Shown here in pieces: positions 56,819 to 64,000 of a stretch of DNA of 64,000 nucleotides. How positions within the stretch are numbered: the first letter of the stretch is position 1; the number at the start of each line of letters is the position of its first letter. The DNA is from Brucepastera parasyntrophica (GTDB lineage Bacteria; Spirochaetota; Spirochaetia; Treponematales; Treponemataceae). Below the pieces are notes generated by a model. That model had not been told where the DNA came from. It saw only the letters and a list, made by a program, of their open reading frames with translations, and did no database searches. Position numbers and translations under genes: made by a program. The stretch is from contig NZ_CP084606.1 in NCBI RefSeq assembly GCF_022376835.1, positions 124,001-188,000 on the forward strand. Reading direction: 5' to 3'.

Positions 56819-58798
56819 ATGCTGAAAAGAAGTGTAAGCGCTTTCTTCTTTTTCTGTATAAGTTCTCTTGTAATGGTTTTTGCTGATCCTGTCGCGCTGT
56901 ACACTACAGGCAAACAGTTTCAGGACCAGGGGAACTGGTACCGGGCTATTGAAAATTACCAGGAAGCTCTCCGGGAAAATCCTTCATACGGACTGGTATA
57001 CCAGGGCCTTGCTGAATGTTTTTATGCGCTCAACGAGTATGAACAGGCTCTGGATCAGGTAATAAAAGCCGAAGGTTTTAAACGGAATGATCCCGGCCTG
57101 CTTGATCTGCACGGTTTTATTCTGATCGGACTGGGCCGGCTTGAAGAAGCGACCGGCATATTTAACCGCGTCCTGCAAACCTGGCCCAATGATATTCAGG
57201 CGAGATTCGGTACCGCTGAAATAAATCTTTTTTACGGCCGGGTCACCCTGGCGGCGGAACATTACCGCGAAGCCCTCAGCCGGTATCCTGAAAACAGAAA
57301 AGCCCTTTTATCTCTGGCACTGGTAAGCCGGGAGCTTGGAAATACCGCGGCGGAAAAAGAATATATTTCAAAGGCCCTGCAGTTCCACGGCGATAATCCC
57401 CAGGTTTTCTATTACGCTGCCTGGCTTGCTGCCCTTGACGGCAAGCTTGAAGAGGCGGAGGGCAGGGTCCGTTCCGCCCTGGCCAGGGACGCTTCCTATG
57501 ATGACGCCTATGAATTACTGGCCGCAATTCTGTATCAGGCAGGAAGATTTACCGAGGTTATTGACGTCTGCGATATCCGTATAGCGGCCCGAAGAAACAG
57601 TCCCAGCGCATGGTACCTGAAGTCTCTGGCTTACGAGAAACTGGACCGGTATGAGGACTCGATCAGGACGGCCCAGACAGGTCTGGAGATTGCTCCCGAA
57701 GATGAGATTCTCCGTCTTTTTATGGAAACTGTTGTTATAAAACATCTTTCAGTTGAAGATGCCCGACGCGCTTCCTGGGCCCAATATCATATAAGAAAGG
57801 CCGCTGAATTCCAGCAGAGGAATATGTCGGAACAGGCTCTGTATGAATACCGGCGCGCTCTTAAAATATATCCGTATGATACTGAGACAAGATTCAGCTA
57901 TGCGAAGCTGCTGTTAACCAGGGGCTATCCGTCCCGCTACATAGAACAGCTTGAATTTATCCAGTCTCTCGGAAAGAGTACAACGGCCATTAATGATGCG
58001 GTTGAAAACTACAATAAACTGCTTGTCAATTCCGTACAGTCAAAGTGGCAGATCAATCCCCTGTATCTGGAAAAGGACCATTGCTCAATCCGTATATTTT
58101 ACCAGAATGATTCCGGAAACATTCTGCATCCTGCGGCTGAAAAAATTACCGCCGTACAGATTTCCGATATTTTCAGCTATGAGCAGCGCTTCAATGTTAC
58201 TGCACATGAAACACCGGTACAGAGTTATTCTGAAGCGTTCAGACTGTCACGTACGCAGGGTGATGATTATTTTGCCCTGGTCACATTCAGTGAAAATGCA
58301 ACAGACGTTCAGATTAATCTCGATATGTATGTTTCAAAAACAGGATCACAGGCCGGGACCTTTAAAGTCTTCCGTACGGGAAATAACCGCTACTCAAACG
58401 CTCTCCGGCGGCTCGTACAGATCACCGCTGCGGCGATTCCGCTAAGGGGAGAAATACTCACGCGCCACCAGAACAATGCGGTAATTGATCTGGGCCGGGT
58501 CGACAACATATTGGTTGATCAGGTCTTTGACATATTTCCCGAATCCGCCGTAACAGTCAAGAATGAGGGCATCGGACTGGTATATGATTCATCCAAGGTT
58601 CTGGGTACTTTTACAGTAACGGAACTTGACGGTGATATAGCCCAGGGCAGACTCCAGCGCAAAGGTTTTTTTGACAGGATAAACGCGGGAGACACCGTAG
58701 TACTTGGCCCCACGGAAACGGAGGCTGGAACAGCTTCCTCTGCTTCAGACGAACAGTCTGCGCCGGCGCTTTTATCGCTGATACGGAAAATCAGATAG
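56819..58798 (+). CDS. large exported TPR protein
   Basis: A 659-residue protein with GAAGGA before the ATG and a signal peptide (VSAFFFFCISSLVMVFAD). Roughly nine TPR units run from about 25 to 400 (YRAIENYQEALRENPSYGLV; LYEYRRALKIYPYDTETRF). The C-terminal ~250 residues are a beta-rich domain with LYLEKDHCSIRIFYQNDSGN and FALVTFSENATDVQINLDMY. TPR proteins of this size in spirochaetes are envelope components of unknown partner. It closes the phoH-HD-ybeY-corC block. Confidence 0.75.
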   Translation: MLKRSVSAFFFFCISSLVMVFADPVALYTTGKQFQDQGNWYRAIENYQEALRENPSYGLVYQGLAECFYALNEYEQALDQVIKAEGFKRNDPGLLDLHGFILIGLGRLEEATGIFNRVLQTWPNDIQARFGTAEINLFYGRVTLAAEHYREALSRYPENRKALLSLALVSRELGNTAAEKEYISKALQFHGDNPQVFYYAAWLAALDGKLEEAEGRVRSALARDASYDDAYELLAAILYQAGRFTEVIDVCDIRIAARRNSPSAWYLKSLAYEKLDRYEDSIRTAQTGLEIAPEDEILRLFMETVVIKHLSVEDARRASWAQYHIRKAAEFQQRNMSEQALYEYRRALKIYPYDTETRFSYAKLLLTRGYPSRYIEQLEFIQSLGKSTTAINDAVENYNKLLVNSVQSKWQINPLYLEKDHCSIRIFYQNDSGNILHPAAEKITAVQISDIFSYEQRFNVTAHETPVQSYSEAFRLSRTQGDDYFALVTFSENATDVQINLDMYVSKTGSQAGTFKVFRTGNNRYSNALRRLVQITAAAIPLRGEILTRHQNNAVIDLGRVDNILVDQVFDIFPESAVTVKNEGIGLVYDSSKVLGTFTVTELDGDIAQGRLQRKGFFDRINAGDTVVLGPTETEAGTASSASDEQSAPALLSLIRKIR

Positions 58799-59160
58799 CT
58801 TCATCCCCATGAGGTTACCCGCCGGTTCCTCAACCTGTTCATACTCTAATAATATAGTATAACGATATAGTATATTATTAGACCATTGCTGATTTTATTT
58901 TTGAATAACAATAAAACATATGAGCCCTGGTTTTACCATTAAAGACAGCCGGATATTAATCCTGCTCGGAGCATCCTTTTAAACAACGGTTATCCGGAAA
59001 GCGCTCTGTTCAGCTTGTTTTTTGCGGAAAACCGGAAATAATCCGGCTGGCTCCTGCATCCGTATTTTAAAAATAACAGGAAATAATGAATAAAGATTTT
59101 TCTTCGGAAACGGGCGGTATATAATTGTGATTAATGAGAAAGCATTGTATACTGTAGGTT
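58799..59160 (+). other. 362-base gap with AT-rich palindrome and promoter
   Basis: A nearly perfect 36-base AT-rich hairpin (58846-58881, outer arms of 11 bp and inner TATA arms) lies mid-gap and may end transcription of the TPR gene. The protease promoter is at the right end. No coding frame is convincing. Confidence 0.6.
59125..59153 (+). promoter_or_regulatory. protease promoter, apparently leaderless
   Basis: TTGTGA (59125-59130), 17-base spacer, TATACT (59148-59153), then seven bases to ATG 59161 and no usable ribosome site. Confidence 0.65.
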
Positions 59161-61151
59161 ATGAAAAGAAATGTCTCAATTTTATTGTTTCTGGTGGTTT
59201 TGGGCAGCGTCCTTGTTCTTTCATGTGCGTCCGCTCCCGCGCAGAATTCCGCGGGGCTTCCGCCAAAGGTTATGGATCTGGTACGGACCGCGGTTTTTGA
59301 GGTATTGGTGGAAAAACCGAAAGATGATCCTACCGTATATGAAAAGGAACTTGACTGGAGCGTTATTCCCTATGCTATCAGGTCTGATGAATATTACTCT
59401 ATTGGAACGGCTTTTGCGATTTCCAAAACCGAGCTTGTAACTGCCTTTCATGTAATAAACCTCGGCAGCGAAAGTCTGGTATTTGACAAGTATTTTATCC
59501 GGGATTCCGACGGTAATGTCAGCGAAATTGATACTATTGTCAGCGGATCAAATGAAAGGGATTTTCTTATATTTACCGTTAAAAATAAAACATTCAGTAA
59601 TTTTTTCAAATTTGAAGAAAAAACTGTTCCTGGAACCGCTGTTTTCAGTATAGGAAACGCTCTTGGCGAGGGGATTATTGTAAGAAACGGGCTTATTCTG
59701 GGCACTGTTCCTGAAAATGAATCAGGCCGCTGGCAGCTGTTAAAATCATCCGCTGACGGGAATCCCGGAAATTCCGGCGGACCGCTGGTTACCGAAGACG
59801 GAAGGGTGGTCGGCGTGGTAATCGGGCTTCGTGACAATATCCTGTATTCTGTTCCGACTGAAGTCGTTCTGGGGGTTAAGGAAAACACACTTGATTACCG
59901 CCAGAGAAATACATACGGGCATCTTATTCTGCCCGATAGCATAACTGAAGTATTTGAGACGGAGGTTCCGCTGCCGGCGGGATATCGGGCGGTCCGGAAA
60001 ACTCTGGCTGATTCCTATGATAAAGCCTATTCCAATTACATGGAAAAGCTGTTTGCATCTGCGCCGGAATATCTTACCGGGCCCAACAATTTGTATCTGC
60101 TGGACGCGACCCTGTATTCGGATTTTCCTGAACTTGATTTTGTCGATAAAAATGACAATCAGTGGACGCTTTCAGATTTGAAAGTATCGAATTATAATCT
60201 GCCGGATGACGGAAGGCTTTCGCAGGCAACTGTCTCAGGATTCAATATTATTAAAATTAAAAGTCCAAAGTCTGTCCCGGTATCGAAGATCAACAATGAT
60301 CCAAAATACATAATGGATCTTATACTGGAAACTATCCGGACGGACCGTACCCTGTGGGGCAATCACAAGTACCGGGTCCTTTCTTTCGGTGACCCCGCAT
60401 CGGTCGGCGAATACAGGGACAGTCAGGGACGCGACTGGAAAAAGGTCCACTGGGTAATCGGCTTTGATGACAAGGTTCTGCTTATGTATATTCTTCCGCT
60501 CCCGAACGGGCCGGCGGTTATTATGAATATCCAGTCTTCTGATCTGATGAAAATCTATCAGTGGGATATCGAGAAATTATGTGACCATACCCATGTTGCC
60601 TATGCGGCGACTTTTGATGAATGGGAAGATTTTGTATCCGGTGAAGACGAATCAGTTCCCGATTTTCTGCAGGATTTTACCTTTGACTGGCAGGATACAG
60701 CTAAAACTGTCAGCTTCAGTTTTCCGGAACAATCTTTTTCCATAAACTCTGATGTTTTGATTGGACCGGAAATTCCCAGCTGTTTATTGCGCCCGGCTAT
60801 TCCAGAATAGATGATGCGGTCGTTTTCGGCGTTACTAAAATTAATATTCAGCGTGATATCAGGGGGAGGGATTATGTCGTCTTTTATAAGGTTCTAAGGC
60901 CCGATTCCCGGCTCGGTACAAAATCGGCCGAAGACTGGGAAGATATAGTCCGCGCGAAATATCCCTTTGACGGCACACCGGGAATTGCGACAAAGGAAAA
61001 TACCGGATCGGTCGGCGCGCTTGTTTCCGCGGAAAATCCGCATCCGGATATCCGGTATACGATCTATCTTTCAATGGAAGATCCGAAGACTGAAGAAAGC
61101 CTGAGCCGTCGCCTTGAGGCACTGAAGTCCGGAATAAAAATAGAACGATAG
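59161..61151 (+). CDS. trypsin-like serine protease lipoprotein, one frameshift
   Basis: Restored length is about 663 residues. A lipoprotein signal (LLFLVVLGSVLVLSCASA) precedes a trypsin-like domain (about 60-260) with the triad visible as TAFHVINLG, NERDFLIFTVKN and GNPGNSGGPLV. The C-terminal ~400 residues are a separate beta/alpha region without a PDZ signature. The frame breaks at TTTT 60755-60758; one more T gives SDVFDWTGNSQLFIAPGYS and continues to TAG 61149-61151. The protein should sit anchored at the envelope and cleave an unknown substrate. Confidence 0.8.
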
Positions 61152-61166
61152 CAATCGATATGAATT

Positions 61167-61211
61167 AAAAAGGATATGCTTTTGGTTGTCACACTACAGC
61201 ATATCCTTTTT
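61167..61211 (+). terminator. intrinsic terminator of the protease gene
   Basis: AAAAAGGATATGC (61167-61179) pairs with GCATATCCTTTTT (61199-61211). Confidence 0.85.
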
Positions 61212-61256
61212 GTAGTATTCCGGACTTTGCCGCATGGATTGCATAACCCGGATGAT

Positions 61257-61362
61257 AATAATACGATGCGCCATCGTATCGTATTATTTCAGACACACGA
61301 TCCCGGAAAATACCGGGATCGGCTGTAAGAATCAAATCAGGAATCCGAGGCTGCCTGATTTG
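61257..61362 (+). repeat. cluster of three inverted repeats
   Basis: Outer arms 61257-61267 with 61278-61288 compete with an inner stem ACGATG/CATCGT (61263-61268 with 61272-61277). Two more stems follow: GATCCCGG/CCGGGATC (61299-61306 with 61313-61320) and CAAATCAGG/CCTGATTTG (61333-61341 with 61354-61362). Confidence 0.7.
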
Positions 61363-61411
61363 AAAAATAGAGCATTGGGCGGAGCCTTGCAAAAAAAAAC
61401 AAACTATGAAA

Positions 61412-61572
61412 GAATAAAATATCCCGCTGCTCTGCGGTGGGATAACTCGTTCTCCCGTGGAATTGGTCTTAGGTCTAATACCATAGAGCCAGTACAAACT
61501 AAAATTTGTATAGACTTTTTATAAAAAACGCCGCAGAGAGGCGGGGTATTAATCCTCTCCACGAATAAATTT
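61412..61572 (+). repeat. dispersed intergenic element, copy 2 (family R1)
   Basis: Matches copy 1 at 30739-30898 in order and length. The core at 61448-61480 is nearly identical, the 5' stem differs by paired substitutions, and the 3' hairpin is weaker (CGCC/GGCG). It lies 145 bases upstream of the transferase start. Confidence 0.75.
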
Positions 61573-61716
61573 ATCACTTGAATAGCCTGTGTTTAAATCA
61601 ACAAAGTGATACCGCATATAATACGTTTTTGTGATTCAAACAGGGAAGCTGCATGAGTAAAAAAGCCAAAAACGCAGATACCATCCGTCTGATTGCCGGA
61701 AAAAACCGGAGCATAC

Positions 61717-62937
61717 ATGTTTTTATATATTGATCCCGGCACAGGGAGTATGCTCTTTTCCATTCTGATAGGCCTGCTCGCGACACTGTATTTTCTGGCA
61801 AGGGCTTTTTTTATAAAGCTCAAATTCCTCATTACAGGAAGGAATACGTCGGCTGTCAAAAAAGAACATTCCATTGTAATTTATAATGAAGGCATCCAGT
61901 ACTGGAATAACTTTAAGCCTGTACTGGAATCGCTGGAAAGAAAAAAAATTGCGGCTGCCTATCTGACATCAGCTGAAAATGATCCTTTTTTTACTGAATC
62001 TTATGAATACATATCAGGGGAATTCATAGGGAAGGGAAACAAGGCTTTTGCGCGGCTTAATTTTCTTGAGGCCGATATATGCCTCATGACAACACCGGGC
62101 CTGGAAGTTTATCAGCTGAAGCGCTCGAAAGGCGTCAGACATTACGCTCATATGCTTCATGATACAGGTGATGCCACCTGTTACCGTCTTTTCGGTATAG
62201 ACTGGTTTGATTCAGTGCTCCTGAGCGGAGACTATCAGGCCGAAGATATCAGGACCCTTGAAAATATCAGGGATACGCCAAAAAAGGAACTGCCGGTTGT
62301 GGGCTGTACCTATCTCGATGTACTTGGACAGAAAAAAAAGACATTGCCGCCGATTGAAAGCAAACCATTTACCGTACTTGTTTCTCCGTCGTGGGGTCCC
62401 GGTTCGCTGCTTCAGGCATTCGGAGAAAAACTCCTGGATCCTCTTGCGGAGACGGGCTGGCATATTCTGCTCCGTCCTCATCCCCAGTCCCTGACAGCGG
62501 AAAAAGATATGATCGACAGACTCAGCCAGAGGTATGACGGATACCGGAATATCGAATGGGATTTTTCACCTGAAAATCTTAATTCCCTGGCCCGGGCCGA
62601 TGTAATGCTTTCTGATTTTTCCGGCATTATTTTCGACTATACATTTCTTTTTGACAGGCCCGTTTTATACAACAACAGTTTTTTCAATATCGAGATGTAT
62701 GACGCCAGCGACCTGGACCATATGCCCTGGCGTTTTGAAATTCTGAAAAAACTTGCGCGGGAGCTGGATGAATCCTGCCTTGCAGATATCAAACAGATAA
62801 TTACAGAAAGCGTCCAGGATTCCGAACGCGCGGATATCCGGAGGCAGGCAAGGGATCAGGCCTGGCAGTATGCAGGGCAGAGCGGTGACAGGGTCACGGA
62901 ATATCTTCTTGAAATCCGGGAGCGCATTCACTCATGA
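61717..62937 (+). CDS. CDP-glycerol glycerophosphotransferase-like protein
   Basis: A 406-residue protein from ATG 61717 (GGAG five bases upstream). An N-terminal membrane helix (about 10-32; IDPGTGSMLFSILIGLLATL) is followed by a GT-B-like fold of the CDP-glycerol/ribitol transferase type: GVRHYAHMLHDTGDATCYRL, VLVSPSWGPGSLLQ, WHILLRPHPQSL (His-Pro) and VMLSDFSGIIFDYTFLFDRPV with the conserved Ser-Asp-Ser pattern. Family members add polyol-phosphates or similar units. It overlaps the next gene by four bases (ATGA). A role in making a phosphopolymer or modified surface glycan is likely. Confidence 0.8.
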   Translation: MFLYIDPGTGSMLFSILIGLLATLYFLARAFFIKLKFLITGRNTSAVKKEHSIVIYNEGIQYWNNFKPVLESLERKKIAAAYLTSAENDPFFTESYEYISGEFIGKGNKAFARLNFLEADICLMTTPGLEVYQLKRSKGVRHYAHMLHDTGDATCYRLFGIDWFDSVLLSGDYQAEDIRTLENIRDTPKKELPVVGCTYLDVLGQKKKTLPPIESKPFTVLVSPSWGPGSLLQAFGEKLLDPLAETGWHILLRPHPQSLTAEKDMIDRLSQRYDGYRNIEWDFSPENLNSLARADVMLSDFSGIIFDYTFLFDRPVLYNNSFFNIEMYDASDLDHMPWRFEILKKLARELDESCLADIKQIITESVQDSERADIRRQARDQAWQYAGQSGDRVTEYLLEIRERIHS

Positions 62938-64000
62938 TAGTTTTTGATATAATCATTTATCCGATAAAACTGATTATTGAAATCATTTATATGATTTTCA
63001 TCTGGGTATTCAATAGTAATGTTGGTATCGCAATCGCCGGTGTAAGTATTACTGTAAATCTGTTTTGTCTTCCGCTGTATACAAAGGCAGAGGCGCTCCA
63101 GAAAAAAGAACGGGACATCCAGAGCAAACTCGCTAAGCGGGTAGCCAGCATAAAAAAATGTTTTAAGGGTGACGAGCAGTATATGATTCTTTCAATGTAT
63201 TACCGGGAGAATCATTACCATCCAATTATGGCCCTGCGGAGTTCAATCAGTATTCTGATTCAGGTTCCTTTTTTTATCGCGGCCTATTCTTTCCTGTCAC
63301 ACCTTGACGGCCTTCAGGGGAAGCCACTGTTTTTTATCAATGATCTGAGTATGCCTGACGCCCTGTTTTCCGTGGGCGGATTTTCAATCAATATTCTTCC
63401 GATTCTGATGACAGTGATCAATCTCATAGCAGGTGTTGTATACAGCAGGGGATTCCCGTTCAAAGATAAAATACAGTTATATCTGATGTCTCTGCTTTTT
63501 CTGGTTATTCTGTATAATTCACCGTCAGCCCTTGTTCTGTACTGGACACTCAATAATATTTTTTCACTGGTAAAAAATATACTGATGAAATTGAAAAATC
63601 CCGGAAAGATTGTTTATATTCTGGGCTGCACGCTTCTTGCTGTTTTTATGATTTATGTACTTTTTATAAGGTATAACGCGCCGAAGCGGGCGCTGAGAAA
63701 TAAAACGCTCGCGGTACTTGTATTCTTTCTGTATGCCGGGATTCCGCTTTATATACGTTTTGCAAAATATATTGCGAAAAAATGGTTTTCTTCCGTCACT
63801 GATAATAAAACATTCCGGACTGTTTTTTTTCTTTCATGCGCGGGATTATGGATACTGCTCGGTATGGTGATTCCCTTTAATCTGGTTGCATCAGACCCGC
63901 AGGAATTTGCGCTGATCAGTTCTTCCGGTTCTCCTTTTTCCCTGCTTGTGAATCCTGCTTTTCAGGCCCTGGGATTATGCGTATTCTGGCCTGTATATTT
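62934..64000 (+). CDS. YidC/Oxa1-like domain in a longer multi-TM protein, partial
   Basis: The gene starts at ATG 62934 and runs open past the window end, with over 355 residues visible. The first ~240 residues look like a YidC/Oxa1 core: an N-terminal helix, a cytoplasmic coiled hairpin rich in Lys/Glu (EALQKKERDIQSKLAKRV), and the helix pairs MALRSSISILIQVPFFIAAY and SALVLYWTLNNIFSLVKNIL, which carry the Oxa1 features. Beyond about 245 come further hydrophobic helices (VYILGCTLLAVFMIYVLFI; FLSCAGLWILLGMVIPFNL) that ordinary YidC lacks. Coupled translation with the CDP-glycerol-type transferase argues for a dedicated partner rather than the housekeeping insertase. Confidence 0.75.
   Translation, partial: MIVFDIIIYPIKLIIEIIYMIFIWVFNSNVGIAIAGVSITVNLFCLPLYTKAEALQKKERDIQSKLAKRVASIKKCFKGDEQYMILSMYYRENHYHPIMALRSSISILIQVPFFIAAYSFLSHLDGLQGKPLFFINDLSMPDALFSVGGFSINILPILMTVINLIAGVVYSRGFPFKDKIQLYLMSLLFLVILYNSPSALVLYWTLNNIFSLVKNILMKLKNPGKIVYILGCTLLAVFMIYVLFIRYNAPKRALRNKTLAVLVFFLYAGIPLYIRFAKYIAKKWFSSVTDNKTFRTVFFLSCAGLWILLGMVIPFNLVASDPQEFALISSSGSPFSLLVNPAFQALGLCVFWPVY

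Larger units (their letters stand above)
61152..61716 (+). other. structured non-coding region between protease and transferase genes
   Basis: Contents in order: an intrinsic terminator (61167-61211), three hairpins (61257-61288, 61299-61320, 61333-61362), the R1 element copy 2 (61412-61572), an 8-bp inverted repeat TATCACTT/AAGTGATA (61572-61611) and a TATAAT (61617-61622). A minus-strand frame here is not believable. Confidence 0.65.

Noticed and set aside
61189-61497. Minus-strand frame of about 100 codons in the structured region
   Set aside because: It runs through terminator and hairpin arms and an R1 element, without a ribosome site.

Overview
The window looks like a chromosome segment from a Treponema-like spirochaete. 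The evidence is the very long GreA-containing protein (14254-16935), many TPR proteins, a CHASE2 adenylate cyclase, an LptD/OstA-like protein, and the block PhoH / HD-7TM / YbeY / TlyC-CorC / TPR, which from memory resembles a treponemal locus. Base composition is moderate in most of the window. The first ~6.2 kb is visibly AT-richer; this was judged by eye, not computed.

Layout. (1) 1-11.4 kb is a surface-polysaccharide locus. It holds the end of a NeuB-type synthase, a KdsC-like phosphatase, GT4 and GT2 glycosyltransferases, an EpsG-type polymerase, a sugar epimerase, ManC, a WecA-type initiating transferase, and Wzz and Wza export proteins. (2) 11.4-17.9 kb has a GNAT gene and then a minus-strand set: anchored C-terminal-domain protein, VWA protein, giant GreA protein and TPR protein. 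(3) 17.9-30.7 kb is core housekeeping: rpe, TPR and periplasmic proteins, recA-folK, scpA-scpB-rluB, cmk-rpsA, a GAF sigma-54 activator and a TPR membrane protein. (4) 30.7-41.3 kb has a CHASE2 cyclase followed by tandemly duplicated lipoproteins, a candidate small RNA, an acyl-ACP thioesterase, a methyltransferase, a pirin with an in-frame stop, a secreted nuclease, and a two-gene module encoding a membrane-anchored LuxR-type regulator. (5) 41.6-46.0 kb is an accessory island at tRNA-Val(UAC): a truncated tyrosine integrase, small cargo genes and a C-terminal tannase relic. (6) 46.2-58.8 kb is uvrA, lptD-like, phoH, HD-7TM, ybeY, corC and a TPR protein. (7) 59.2-64 kb is a lipoprotein serine protease, a highly structured non-coding region, a CDP-glycerol-transferase-like protein and a YidC/Oxa1-like multi-TM protein that runs off the end.

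At least 17 genes or gene parts are interrupted by what reads as the loss of exactly one base, nearly always in a short homopolymer. About five more such losses are inferred at gene ends. Because essential genes (uvrA three times, rpsA, rpe) are hit and no +1 event was seen, I read these as consensus errors and annotate the restored spans. By contrast, the integrase and tannase truncations and the pirin amber codon are not homopolymer slips.

Non-coding signals of note: two dispersed intergenic repeat families with compensatory changes in their stems, several genes whose promoters sit only 6-7 bases from the start codon (apparent leaderless mRNAs), and a promoter-to-terminator small-RNA candidate at 34.8-35.0 kb.
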